Position numbers and translations under genes: made by a program. From positions 1-64,000 of the forward strand of contig NZ_JAJJJF010000009.1 in assembly GCF_022458745.1 (NCBI RefSeq): 64,000 bases of DNA. Reading direction: 5' to 3'. The notes beneath the pieces are model-generated. The model searched no databases and was not told the DNA's origin. It was given only the letters and a program-made list of their open reading frames with translations. The stretch's first letter is position 1; every line of letters begins with the position of its first letter. This document shows positions 26,847-34,971 of this stretch, piece after piece. This stretch comes from Bacillus piscicola. Lineage in GTDB: Bacteria; Bacillota; Bacilli; Bacillales; Marinococcaceae.

Positions 26847-27072
26847 TTTGAATCATTCCTTTTCGACTTTTGTTCACATACCGCTGGCACGCAATGTATT
26901 TTCTGTCATGCTCAACGGGATAGCGATAGTAGCAAGTGTAATAATTATTTTTTTTTCGCATACAAAAAGCGCAGGATTGACATTTCGACCTTGCGCCTTT
27001 CTTCTTTCCGTATGCACGTACCATCGGATTTTTATTTGCTTCTCCCCAATCTTGAGACGAGAGCGGAAGCAT
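26839..27072 (-). CDS. 77-aa cysteine-rich protein, putative zinc-binding
   Basis: Start chosen at ATG 27072 because GAAGGAG, inside the last codons of the upstream gene, lies 9 nt away. The product has five Cys and several His in CQSCAFCMRKKNNYYTCYY...HDRKYIACQRYV, suggesting a metal-binding module, on a basic background (AYGKKKGARSKC). It may bind nucleic acid. No named family recognised. Confidence 0.55.
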   Translation of the reverse strand: MLPLSSQDWGEANKNPMVRAYGKKKGARSKCQSCAFCMRKKNNYYTCYYRYPVEHDRKYIACQRYVNKSRKGMIQIE

Positions 27073-27073
27073 G

Positions 27074-28033
27074 TTAAACAACTCCTTCAAGTAATTGTTG
27101 TGGTTCATCCATTGCTTCAAGCTGTTCGATAAACTCCTGAAAAGAGGTCAATTCCTCGAACGTCTTTTTTAGATCCGTTTCTTTGTTATACATTTTTTCT
27201 TCCCCATCATAAATTACACAGTTAATGTCTGGTTTTGGTGCCATCATAGCACCGCAATAATTCAAAAGCGCTTCTATCACTTTCTCGTCCCTAGTTTCAG
27301 CAAGCCAAATACATTTGGCCTGAGTGGGTGTAAGCGTCTGTATATCAAGAAAAGATACCTTATCATGGTTAATCCAAGGAGCCTTTGTGTTATATACAAA
27401 CTCTCCTTTACATAGTCCATGTGTTTTTAGGTAATGACTTACACTTTCAGGTGTTGTTCTTTGACGAATTGCATCGACTACTTTTTCTCTAGTTTTTTTT
27501 GAGTACCGTGAAAAGATATTCATTTTGTGTCCAGCTGCCTTTGGGTTTTTTTTGAAATGGTTTACTCCCAGTTCTTTTGCTATAAAATTAAGTCTCGTTT
27601 CTAAAACGTCAGAAGCAGACTTCTCTTCTTTTGGATCTGTGTGCATGGAAATGGAAAAAGTGGTTCTTAGGCTGAGAAGATCATAAAATACAGCACCATT
27701 TTCCAACGCCGTATAACAGGCTTCTTTAAACGAATCGTCGATTTCATCGGCAGTGTGGTAATCTCTATATTCCTCACGGAGGGAGAAAAATTCTCCATCA
27801 AATTCAACCATGCCTTCATCGCGTAAACGCCAAAGCATGGATCGGATATTGTGAGGAATTGACACAACCTCCACTTGTCCGAAGGGATTAACTTTTGTCG
27901 CTGTTTTTTCTACACCTAAACGTCTGGGATTTCCCATTTTTTTGTAGAAGGTTCTTGTGCTTTCCAATGCCTCTTGAATATCTCTTTTGCTTACATGAAA
28001 TGTGTAGTCAAATAGGTCTAACTTGTCACTCAT
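27074..28033 (-). CDS. 319-aa protein of unknown function, first gene after leader copy 2
   Basis: Starts at ATG 28033 with GGAGAG upstream. The N-terminal part (VSIPHNIRSMLWRLRDEGMV, about 58-77) looks like a winged-helix, and the protein is otherwise a soluble helical protein without a catalytic motif that I recognise. It overlaps the next gene's ribosome site. Position directly behind the leader-2 terminator suggests that it is the promoter-proximal gene of the array of methyltransferases. Confidence 0.45.
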   Translation of the reverse strand: MSDKLDLFDYTFHVSKRDIQEALESTRTFYKKMGNPRRLGVEKTATKVNPFGQVEVVSIPHNIRSMLWRLRDEGMVEFDGEFFSLREEYRDYHTADEIDDSFKEACYTALENGAVFYDLLSLRTTFSISMHTDPKEEKSASDVLETRLNFIAKELGVNHFKKNPKAAGHKMNIFSRYSKKTREKVVDAIRQRTTPESVSHYLKTHGLCKGEFVYNTKAPWINHDKVSFLDIQTLTPTQAKCIWLAETRDEKVIEALLNYCGAMMAPKPDINCVIYDGEEKMYNKETDLKKTFEELTSFQEFIEQLEAMDEPQQLLEGVV

Positions 28034-28045
28034 GTTTACTCATCT

Positions 28046-28395
28046 CTCCTTTGGATTTTTACGCACAAAAAAAGGGCGTACCCAAAAATCAATTGATTTT
28101 TAGATACGCCCTGTGCGTTTATATTTATATTTTGTGAACAGAAGACATACGTCTCCCATTGTCACCCCTGGGATAAAAAAAATATCCGCTTTCCACATGA
28201 AGGTTTGATTTCCTCCGGCTCACATAGTTACGTGGGAAGGTATTCAAACGGTACTCTTAGACAAGCAGCAACTTACACTACAAGTCTATTGAAACGTCCA
28301 CATCCTCCGGCTCACCCATTAGGTGGAGAGGTACAAGACAACATTGACGACATAAATTACACTTTATATTATAGCATGATTTGTTGAGTTATCAA
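28046..28395 (-). promoter_or_regulatory. Leader element copy 2: sigma-A promoter, structured leader RNA and terminator
   Basis: Nearly identical to copy 1 over about 340 bp. Minus strand: -35 TTGATA (28390-28395), 16-bp spacer, -10 TATAAT (28368-28373, extended by TGC). The same two CACC/GGTG and CACG/TGTG hairpin modules each end in AGCCGGAGGA. The terminator hairpin is at 28074-28111 with T7, and the next gene starts at 28033. Differences from copy 1 cluster in one hairpin loop (about 28263-28284). Confidence 0.8.
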
Positions 28396-28435
28396 ACAAA
28401 ACTCACTATAGCAACCTCAAAAGAACAAGTAGTAT

Positions 28436-28529
28436 ACATGTGGTGTGTGTGCCACATGTGGACCAATCCTCGTATTTTTCTTTCACTACAATGTGCTACA
28501 CATGTAGACTGTGGTCTACATGTGTAGCA
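28436..28529. repeat. Two palindromes with CACATGTG/ACATGTG cores upstream of leader promoter 2
   Basis: ACATGTGG pairs with CCACATGT around an 8-nt TG-rich centre (28436-28459). TGCTACACATGTAGAC pairs perfectly with GTCTACATGTGTAGCA (28494-28509 and 28514-28529; 16-bp arms, 4-nt centre). They lie 40-135 bp upstream of the -35 box and look like operators. Related cores occur at 16.5-16.75 kb. Confidence 0.6.
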
Positions 28530-28649
28530 GTGTATAAATGAATTAGTTGATAAATATCATATCTAACACTTCAATTTTCACGCGTTTGTAGAGAGTAGTC
28601 AGCTCTATAATCAGCAATTATTAAAAAAGATGCAAACGCAATGTGATAA

Positions 28650-28676
28650 GCCCTGATATTCTGAGATATCAGGGCT
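28650..28676. terminator. Hairpin at the end of the leader-3 array
   Basis: AGCCCTGATAT and ATATCAGGGCT form an 11-bp stem with a short loop about 30 nt beyond the stop of the last gene of the array (28702). The T-run is poor on both strands, so it may act as a weak terminator or a 3' stabilising hairpin. The 200 bp between it and the palindromes hold no gene that I can see. Confidence 0.5.
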
Positions 28677-28701
28677 GTGCGTATATTAACTGTTAGTCTT
28701 A

Positions 28702-28953
28702 TTAAATTGTTTCACTTCCACCTTCGTTCACATATTCTATCTTTTTTAGCTCAACTAACGCTTCTTTCGGGTCCTTCACGATGAATGGAATCTCTACTTG
28801 CCATATATACGAAGCAAATTCCTGTTCATAGGGTGTTCCTTCGTAGCTCACCATAACTTCACAATACGTGTAATTACGCTGCCAGATCCGTTCGATGGAG
28901 AGAGAAACGTTCCCTAAAAAGTGAGAGTCATTTATAATATTTAAATTATCCAT
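28702..28953 (-). CDS. 83-aa protein of unknown function
   Basis: A beta-rich small protein (SIERIWQRNYTYCEVMVSYE) without recognised motif, last gene of the array headed by leader copy 3. AAAGGAGC precedes the ATG. Support comes from position and ribosome site. Confidence 0.5.
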   Translation of the reverse strand: MDNLNIINDSHFLGNVSLSIERIWQRNYTYCEVMVSYEGTPYEQEFASYIWQVEIPFIVKDPKEALVELKKIEYVNEGGSETI

Positions 28954-28982
28954 TTTTTCGCTCCTTTAGTTTTAACTAACCA

Positions 28983-29447
28983 TTAAAACAAAGTTAGTTG
29001 TTCCGTTTCTTGAACTATCTCTTCTTCAGACTGAGTTTTTATTTCTTTTTGTGTGAACCTGGGGTCTATCTCTTCAAATTCTTCAAACCAATGTAGAGGG
29101 AAACAACCACAAAACTGTTTCAGGCTCTCGTCTTGATAAAAATACGCATGCGTTTTTATCGGACACAAAAAATATTCTTTTAGTTGCCTTGATTTGTAGC
29201 CATCATCCCTATACACCAGTTTCGCTTTATATACCTTCTCTGAGTCAAGCTCAGGGTAGTTTCTTATCGTTGTATGTTCTTCCTTTTCAACGAGCTGAAA
29301 CAACTCTTTTTTGTAGCAGCCACAATGGGCACTCTTTCGATTAAAGTGGCTCACATATAGATGATCCGGACCATTCCAGAAAACAAAGTAAGTCTGCCCT
29401 TTTACAAGCATAGCCCCGGCATTTTCATCCATGCACACTGCTTTCAT
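28983..29447 (-). CDS. 154-aa protein of unknown function with C-terminal clamp-binding-like motif
   Basis: The product starts MKAVCMDENAGAMLVKGQTY and has a small beta domain with several Cys (HCGCYKKELF, FCGCFP), possibly metal-binding. It ends in ETEQLTLF, which resembles the QL(S/D)LF peptide that docks proteins on the beta sliding clamp. Its ATG overlaps the stop of the upstream gene (ATGA), so translation is coupled. Role unknown; a link with replication is suggested only by the tail. Confidence 0.5.
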   Translation of the reverse strand: MKAVCMDENAGAMLVKGQTYFVFWNGPDHLYVSHFNRKSAHCGCYKKELFQLVEKEEHTTIRNYPELDSEKVYKAKLVYRDDGYKSRQLKEYFLCPIKTHAYFYQDESLKQFCGCFPLHWFEEFEEIDPRFTQKEIKTQSEEEIVQETEQLTLF

Positions 29448-29773
29448 GACTTGTTCTCCTTATTACTCTTCTCATCCCAAATCATTTCAAATAAACTCTC
29501 TATGAATTTTTCCTTTTCTTCATCCTTCTGTTCCATCTGTTGATATATATTTTTTATTTCTTCGAACGACACAAATTCAACTGTCATACCCATTTCATCA
29601 ACATTTCCTACAAAACGGTAATCTCCGAACACCCTAGTACCTTCTCCGTTCTGTAAATTGTAATAAGAAATGGTTCCGTCATCTTGAATCTCCAACGTAT
29701 CATGTATATTTGTGCCAACAATGTGCTCGGTTTTTTGTGCAATATCTTTTACTTTGATAATAGGGAAACGCAT
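29444..29773 (-). CDS. 109-aa protein of unknown function
   Basis: ATG 29773 is preferred over upstream in-frame starts because AAAGGA lies 8 nt before it. The product (MRFPIIKVKDIAQKTEHIVG and on) is beta-rich in the first half with an acidic, helical tail (EQKDEEKEKFIESLFEMIWD). No family recognised. It is coupled to the next gene by an ATGA overlap and preceded by a hairpin (29795-29821). Confidence 0.5.
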   Translation of the reverse strand: MRFPIIKVKDIAQKTEHIVGTNIHDTLEIQDDGTISYYNLQNGEGTRVFGDYRFVGNVDEMGMTVEFVSFEEIKNIYQQMEQKDEEKEKFIESLFEMIWDEKSNKENKS

Positions 29774-29794
29774 ATAATACATCCTTTCTTTAGA

Positions 29795-29821
29795 AAGCCC
29801 CTGTATCAAATACAAGGGCTT
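29795..29821 (-). terminator. Terminator-like hairpin 5' of the 109-aa gene
   Basis: AAGCCC-TTGTAT pairs with ATACA-GGGGCTT (minus strand) over a 3-nt loop. The T-run is short (TTTCT). It ends about 20 nt before the AAAGGA site of the next gene. Confidence 0.5.
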
Positions 29822-29875
29822 GTTGGTTATTGGTTTATTTTATTGGCTGGTCCTAGCCATCCAACCTCGCCTATC

Positions 29876-30073
29876 TCATTGAAAGGGTAGATACACTTTT
29901 TTTATAAAGTGAGCATCCACATTCACCATTGTTGTGGCTTTTCTAGACAAGATGTCTGCCGGTGCTTGATTGTCAAGCATCGTTGAATGGTGATTAAATA
30001 GATCACTACCTTCTTCGACGATGACATAACCTTTTTCTAATGCAACCGTTTGTCCATCATGGTTGAGTGACAC
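29876..30073 (-). CDS. 65-aa protein of unknown function
   Basis: GTG 30073 is chosen as start: TTGGGGGCG lies 9 nt upstream and the previous gene stops at 30075. A longer frame to 30160 would overlap the upstream gene for 86 nt and lacks a site. The product is a small acidic beta-rich protein (LNHDGQTVALEKGYVIVEEG). No family recognised. Confidence 0.45.
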   Translation of the reverse strand: MSLNHDGQTVALEKGYVIVEEGSDLFNHHSTMLDNQAPADILSRKATTMVNVDAHFIKKVYLPFQ

Positions 30074-30074
30074 T

Positions 30075-30923
30075 TTACATCGCCCCCAATCGACTGTAAT
30101 TACGAGACGATATGTGTGTTTTTTTCGAAAACCACTCAAACATGGATTGCTCTTTTTCAATATCCATAATGATGAAGTCTACTCTTCGGTCTACTTCTTG
30201 ACGGAAAGGATGTAAGTCACTTTCCTTTAATACGCCATCTAAAAAGAAGCGTTCTAATTTTTTTCTGTTTGGTTTTCCGTACTTAATGAGGAAATCTTCT
30301 CCGAACATATCTAATTCCAGGATAGCGGCTATATCATATGTTTTCGGTTTCTTTCTTAAATACAAAGAACCATATTCATGTTCAACTTTTTTCTTCGTTT
30401 CATAAACCAAAACGTTCATCGCTTTTCCTTTAATGGCCTTATACTCATCCTGTATTGCTTCAAAATGACTTCTTGCATGAATGAAATGCCGCATATACCA
30501 GTCAAATCCCTCGTTTGGCAAATATACTTCTTGAATTTGCGCCAATTCTTTTCCTTTTTTGTTAAAAGAAGCACCAAGAGTGTACTCGGCTGGGTTTTCA
30601 AAAGCTTCAATAATTTCTAGTATTTCAGCATTGTTTTCTTTTATTGATTTTATGTTAATGTCAGCCACCATAGGTAACAATCCAATATCATTTAAATATT
30701 CATTTAAAGAGGGATAATCCCACTCGTATATAGGTTTGGTCATAAACTTAGCTACCGTTCCATAATGTTCAAACACATGCCGTCGAGTTTCATACTCTTC
30801 GGCAATAGAACGTATTTTCTTTTGATAATTGTCTTTCTTTTTTTCGAAATTTTTATAATCACTGTATCTTCCGGTTTCAATAAATTTCTCCATTAGTTTG
30901 CCTACAACTGTTACATTTTCCAT
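30075..30923 (-). CDS. 282-aa protein of unknown function
   Basis: Starts at ATG 30923 behind TAGGAGG. A soluble, charged, largely helical protein (KNFEKKKDNYQKKIRSIAEE at about 30-50), with C-terminal KYGKPNRKKLERFFLDGVLK. No family or catalytic motif recognised. It lies between RadC-like and small genes in the recombination module headed by leader copy 3. Confidence 0.5.
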   Translation of the reverse strand: MENVTVVGKLMEKFIETGRYSDYKNFEKKKDNYQKKIRSIAEEYETRRHVFEHYGTVAKFMTKPIYEWDYPSLNEYLNDIGLLPMVADINIKSIKENNAEILEIIEAFENPAEYTLGASFNKKGKELAQIQEVYLPNEGFDWYMRHFIHARSHFEAIQDEYKAIKGKAMNVLVYETKKKVEHEYGSLYLRKKPKTYDIAAILELDMFGEDFLIKYGKPNRKKLERFFLDGVLKESDLHPFRQEVDRRVDFIIMDIEKEQSMFEWFSKKTHISSRNYSRLGAM

Positions 30924-30968
30924 TTTTAGATTCCTCCTAAGATAAGTTGAGTTTTTTAAATTAAAAAA

Positions 30969-30988
30969 GAGCAAGCTTAAAACAGCTC
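30969..30988 (-). terminator. Small terminator-like hairpin 5' of the 282-aa gene
   Basis: GAGC and GCTC pair around TGTTTTAAGCTT on the minus strand, followed by TTTTTTAA. Short stem but a good T-run; it overlaps the 3' end of the preceding 64-aa gene. Confidence 0.45.
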
Positions 30989-31181
30989 ACTCTTTTGCAT
31001 TTGGGATAGCGTCCATCATATCTCTTGCTCGTTTATCACGAATAATATGACGGATCTTATTTATATCAAAATTTTTGAGTAGTGTAGGGTCATGATGAGC
31101 ACGGGCGCCTAGTATTAATAGGGCAATCAATGCCTGTTGACTCCCGTGACGTGCTGCTAAAAGTTGGAGGTAATTATCCAT
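30987..31181 (-). CDS. 64-aa protein of unknown function
   Basis: A small helical protein (MDNYLQLLAARHGSQQALIA) with a basic C-terminal half (IRHIIRDKRARDMM). It starts right at the stop of the RadC-like gene (31182), so it is translationally coupled. No family recognised. Confidence 0.5.
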   Translation of the reverse strand: MDNYLQLLAARHGSQQALIALLILGARAHHDPTLLKNFDINKIRHIIRDKRARDMMDAIPNAKE

Positions 31182-31823
31182 TTAGAGATGCCCCCATTCT
31201 TTCAGTGAGTAGCAGTTTTCCCCCACAATGATGTGGTCTAACAATTCAATGCCTGTTAACTTGCCTACTTCGGCTAATCGTTTGGTAGCGCTGATGTCTT
31301 CAGACGAAGGCTGGCTTATATACGATGGATGGTTATGCGCAACAATGATTGATGCACATCCTTTTTTGAGTGCGTATTGAAAAACTTCGCGTGGGTGCAC
31401 CACACTGGAATTCAAAGATCCAGTAAAAAGTGTCTTTCTCCCAATCACTTTATTTTTTACATCCAGTGCTGCAACTACAAAGTGTTCTTGATTTTCGTGT
31501 TTTAAATAATTAAAGAGTTCATAAGCATCCTCTGGAGATTTAATAACGGCCTCTTGTTGCATATTCCCAGTAGCAGCTAATTTTTTTGCGAAGCCAATGG
31601 TTGCTAAAAATTTAGCGGCACGTCCAGACCCTATCCCTTCAATTTCTAACAATTCCGCTTTAGACAACTGATAAATGTCTTTGAGCGGAAGTTGACATAG
31701 CTCCGGGATATGTTCACCAAGGATAATACTCATTAATTCATTCATTTCGATATTTTCGTATCCATAATACTCGGCTTTTTCTTTTGCAAGCTCTACATAG
31801 TTTTTAGTAAGCATTTTTTCCAT
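31182..31823 (-). CDS. radC: RadC-family JAMM/MPN protein
   Basis: 213 aa from ATG 31823, chosen for GAAGGAGG just upstream. The N-terminal part has the helix-hairpin-helix IEGIGSGRAAKFLATIG, and the C-terminal domain is of JAB/MPN type: Glu in HPREVF and the metal motif HNHPSYISQPSSED (HxHP-x8-D; the usual PSG is PSY). RadC proteins are common on mobile elements and phages; a role in recombination is suspected but not proven. A nested hairpin without T-run (31845-31898) lies in front of it. Confidence 0.85.
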   Translation of the reverse strand: MEKMLTKNYVELAKEKAEYYGYENIEMNELMSIILGEHIPELCQLPLKDIYQLSKAELLEIEGIGSGRAAKFLATIGFAKKLAATGNMQQEAVIKSPEDAYELFNYLKHENQEHFVVAALDVKNKVIGRKTLFTGSLNSSVVHPREVFQYALKKGCASIIVAHNHPSYISQPSSEDISATKRLAEVGKLTGIELLDHIIVGENCYSLKEWGHL

Positions 31824-31844
31824 TTTTGTATCCTCCTTCACGCA

Positions 31845-31898
31845 CTTCGGCCACCACAAGGTGACAGAAGATACGTGCCACCTTGTTTTTAGCCGAAG
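31845..31898 (-). other. Nested hairpin in the 5' region of the RadC-like gene
   Basis: On the minus strand CTTCGGC pairs with GCCGAAG outside and CAAGGTG with CACCTTG inside; no T-run follows. It ends just before the GGAGG of the RadC-like gene and could affect translation or mRNA processing. Confidence 0.5.
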
Positions 31899-31962
31899 GG
31901 GAAGGCTTACTATTGATCAAACGGATATTTTTTTAGACTAAACATCAACAGCGCAGGTTAGA

Positions 31963-32409
31963 TCAAAATGGTAAATGATCATCACCAAAAGGATCGTCCA
32001 TGTTTACGGGCTTATAACTGCCTGACAGTGCCCCGCTATTGGATGAATGTTGTTCTTTCCTGCTGTTTTGATTTCCCTTTTGGGTGTCTTTATTGCTTTC
32101 CAGGAATTGTATACTATCGGCCACGACTTCAATAACGGTTTGCTGCTGTCCATCTTGACGCTCGTACTTACGGGACTGCAACCTTCCATCAATGCCGATA
32201 AGATTTCCTTTTTTCATAAATTGAGATAGATTTTCCGCTTGTTTTCTCCAAACAACTCCATTGAAAAAGTCGGTTTCTCTTTCCCCTTTTTGATTGGAAT
32301 ACGGACGATGTACCGCAACACTAAAGTTGGCTACAGCAACTCCGTTTGGTGTGTAACGTAGCTCAGGGTCTCTTGTTAATCTTCCCACTAATACCACTCG
32401 ATTGATCAT
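31963..32409 (-). CDS. ssb: Single-stranded DNA-binding protein
   Basis: 148 aa with the OB fold of bacterial [53 protein letters not shown] and [14 protein letters not shown] Gln/Asn/Ser-rich linker leads to the conserved acidic tail [11 protein letters not shown], which recruits partner proteins. It coats ssDNA during plasmid replication, conjugation or annealing. It lies with the ERF annealing protein and the CHC2 zinc-finger protein in the leader-3 array. Confidence 0.95.
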   Translation of the reverse strand: MINRVVLVGRLTRDPELRYTPNGVAVANFSVAVHRPYSNQKGERETDFFNGVVWRKQAENLSQFMKKGNLIGIDGRLQSRKYERQDGQQQTVIEVVADSIQFLESNKDTQKGNQNSRKEQHSSNSGALSGSYKPVNMDDPFGDDHLPF

Positions 32410-32445
32410 GTGAACATCATCCTCATTATTTATTTAGATAATCCT

Positions 32446-33219
32446 TTAGGCCAAGACTGGTTCAGCTTGCTGTTTTCTTTCTGATTCTTCCTCTTTGTGC
32501 AAAGTGGTTGTATTATCCATTACCGGGATATCCACGTTTTGTTCCAAAAAGAGAAGATATACTAACGCATTGTTTCCATCCATTTCTCCAGAATCAAAGG
32601 ACGTTCGGAGGCTAGAAACAGCCAACTGAAGGCTCTCCACCATCCACTGCTCCGTCCATTGTTTACTGGAAAATGCTTCTAACACAATTTGAGTTAGATC
32701 AGATACGTAGGATGTTTCTTCTTGTTTTTGAATATTTCCTATCACTTCATTATATTTTCCTGTCGCATTTGCCACTAAAAGCTTTGCGAGAGCTAGTCGC
32801 TTATTCCGGTAACAGTGTGTGTTCCAATCCTGGTAGACTGTGGCTAAATGATTCCGAAAATGATCATACGACTCCTGTTTCGCCTTCTGCCATTCGATAG
32901 CACTAAGTTGTTTTGGGCTAAGCATTTCTGCTGGATGGTAAGAACGTTTTCGCTGACCGAAATACTTCTTTTTCACTTCTGCAAATGATTGTCCGCTCAG
33001 CAATGCCTCAAATTGCAAAACGCCACCTGCATTTTTGCATATCCAGCACTTAAATACTTTTTTAACTTGATTCAGAGAAAGCTTATATTTCCCCCGTCTA
33101 CCGGAATCACCGTGACAAAACGGGCATTTCGCCATGACTTCTTTGTTGTTCAGTGTCTTTGTATTCAACTCAAGCCCATACTCTTCGGCAATATCAACGA
33201 TACACGGAAGGTTATTCAT
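32446..33219 (-). CDS. DnaG-like CHC2 zinc-finger protein, truncated primase-type
   Basis: 257 aa. The N-terminal 85 residues match the primase zinc-binding domain: KCPFCHGDSGRRGKYKLSLN and FKCWICKNAGGVLQF supply CxxC and CxxC, and QSFAEV follows as in DnaG. No Toprim catalytic domain follows; the rest is helical and unknown. It may recognise ssDNA templates or act as a regulator. It sits between SSB and the ERF cluster, so a role in priming or recombination is likely but unproven. Confidence 0.7.
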   Translation of the reverse strand: MNNLPCIVDIAEEYGLELNTKTLNNKEVMAKCPFCHGDSGRRGKYKLSLNQVKKVFKCWICKNAGGVLQFEALLSGQSFAEVKKKYFGQRKRSYHPAEMLSPKQLSAIEWQKAKQESYDHFRNHLATVYQDWNTHCYRNKRLALAKLLVANATGKYNEVIGNIQKQEETSYVSDLTQIVLEAFSSKQWTEQWMVESLQLAVSSLRTSFDSGEMDGNNALVYLLFLEQNVDIPVMDNTTTLHKEEESERKQQAEPVLA

Positions 33220-33244
33220 CTTTCTCCTCCTTTTAAAATATCTA

Positions 33245-33547
33245 TCATGACAGCTGTTTCATATCAGGAGCCAAAATAATCTTTTTTTCTTCCAATACTA
33301 CGTCCTCGTATGTCTCTTGTGTCACTGTTAAATAGGCATTAATAGCTGCTTCAACACATGGACAGGACGCATGCTTGTTTTTTTCGACCACACCACATTC
33401 ATGAGTCACAAAAAGGTCACTAGCCAATTTTTCAACTCTGACTAAAACCTGACCATAAACAATGTCATCCTGATGGTAGGAATAGGAGGGAAGAACGACG
33501 ACAATCGCTCTTCCATCTTGGAATACCGATAAAACTTCTTTAGCCAT
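33245..33547 (-). CDS. 100-aa protein of unknown function, possible SWIM-like zinc site
   Basis: The start ATG 33547 overlaps the stop of the ERF gene and is preceded by AAGGAG, so translation is coupled. The protein has a beta-rich N-terminus and a Cys/His cluster, HECG...KHASCPCVEAAINAY, reminiscent of a SWIM zinc finger (CxC-xn-CxH) but incomplete. Role unknown; coupling to ERF hints at recombination. Confidence 0.5.
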   Translation of the reverse strand: MAKEVLSVFQDGRAIVVVLPSYSYHQDDIVYGQVLVRVEKLASDLFVTHECGVVEKNKHASCPCVEAAINAYLTVTQETYEDVVLEEKKIILAPDMKQLS

Positions 33548-34889
33548 TGATTACGGCTCCTTCTGTCATTGGTAATTTAAAATCAAGTAACACTAAAAAC
33601 TCTCCCTTTTTCACTACCTTCACATAAATCTTGCTGTTAAGTTGTAGTTCATCCAATTGATTAAGTTGATCTTCGTTATTTACGAAGATCGTCTTTCGAT
33701 TCAAGGATTTTTCTGTTCGGTGTACGCATGTGATCTGTCCGATTACTCGGTTACTAGTTTTTTTGATTTCTATGTCTTCCATTGTCACTTCCACATAGCC
33801 ACTATTTTGCTGCGGTGCAGTAGAAGGTTTTTGGTCATTTTGATTAGAAGGAATCTTCGTAATCTCCGTTTCCTGTGTTGTTTCCCGCTTATACGAAGGT
33901 GTTTGTCGGCTACCCATCTGTTCAGCTTTTTCTTCTTGTTGCTCATTACCTTCTGGGGCTTTATTTACTTTTTGTGCAGTTTGAGGCGCTGAATCAGCCG
34001 ATGTATTAACTTTTTCTTTTAATTGGGATGTTTTAGCTTTGGAGTTCCCTGCTGATTGAGAAGAGGGAGAAGAGTTGGGTTGTCCTGAGGAACGTTCAGA
34101 AGGTGTTGTGGCCTCCTGAGTTTCATCTTGTTTGTTGGTGGACTTTTGTGGGGTTTTCGCTTTTTCTTTTTGTTTCTCGTTTATTTCTGTTTTCGCTTCT
34201 GAATCTTGTTGTTCGGGAGAAGTAGAGGATAAATTAGACGTAGCGTCTTCCTCTTTCAATTGTTCCTGTTTCATTTTTTCTTTTAAATCTTTTAACCAAT
34301 TGTTAAGTTGTTTAAATATGCTTGCGAAATTCTCTTTTTTCACTTTTGTAAAGGATGGTATATCAAAGTGATTGAGATAACCTTCGCTTGGCACTCCTCG
34401 AATCTCGGCTAATTCCTTAGACAAGTTTTCCAGTTTTTCAGCTTGCTTAATTGAAATATATGGTGATTCCGTTTTTTGCTGGAACGCATCTGGGTCTACC
34501 TCATCGGTTGGTATATTAAATTGCTTTAGTAAAAAATACTTTTCCGCATGAGTGTAGGCTTTAGCCGGTCCTTTATCACGATTATCCATCCCTTGCGAAT
34601 AAAAAGTATATTCGATGGTTTCCTCTGGATTATCGACGTTGATCCATGTAAATACGATGTATAGTTCCGTTAATATACCTTGTTGCCCTATCGTGACTTT
34701 CGTGTCTTTTACATGAGTAGATAGAAAAAGTCCTACTTCATTTAGCTTTTCGCGCAGCGGTGCGATTACGTCACTAGAACTTGCGTAAGAAAACTCCTCA
34801 CCATGCACTTGTTTTTGAATATAGGGCACTGCCTTTTTAACATTTAATAGCTTTTGATAAATATTCTGTCCATTTTTTGAGTTACACAT
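33540..34889 (-). CDS. ERF-family single-strand annealing protein
   Basis: 449 aa from ATG 34889 (TTGGAGGAATG upstream). Residues about 5-150 match the ERF superfamily: QKLLNVKKAVPYIQKQVHGE, YASSSDVIAPLREKLNEVGL and GMDNRDKGPAKAYTHAEKYF, the last being the conserved ERF core. A very long Ser/Thr/Gln/Lys-rich low-complexity linker (about 220-345) leads to a C-terminal beta-rich domain of about 85 residues of unknown type. ERF proteins anneal complementary ssDNA. With SSB it forms a phage-like recombination system. The linker and extra domain make it longer than the usual 200-250 aa. Confidence 0.85.
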   Translation of the reverse strand: MCNSKNGQNIYQKLLNVKKAVPYIQKQVHGEEFSYASSSDVIAPLREKLNEVGLFLSTHVKDTKVTIGQQGILTELYIVFTWINVDNPEETIEYTFYSQGMDNRDKGPAKAYTHAEKYFLLKQFNIPTDEVDPDAFQQKTESPYISIKQAEKLENLSKELAEIRGVPSEGYLNHFDIPSFTKVKKENFASIFKQLNNWLKDLKEKMKQEQLKEEDATSNLSSTSPEQQDSEAKTEINEKQKEKAKTPQKSTNKQDETQEATTPSERSSGQPNSSPSSQSAGNSKAKTSQLKEKVNTSADSAPQTAQKVNKAPEGNEQQEEKAEQMGSRQTPSYKRETTQETEITKIPSNQNDQKPSTAPQQNSGYVEVTMEDIEIKKTSNRVIGQITCVHRTEKSLNRKTIFVNNEDQLNQLDELQLNSKIYVKVVKKGEFLVLLDFKLPMTEGAVING

Positions 34890-34971
34890 TTTACATTCCT
34901 CCAATAAATTAATAAAATTTTAGATTTTAAATTCGACTAATTGTTTTGATACGTGTTCTTTACAATCATTT

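Noticed and set aside
26839-27120. 93-codon version of the cysteine-rich protein
   Set aside because: The longer start overlaps the upstream gene and has no ribosome site; ATG 27072 has GAAGGAG at good spacing.
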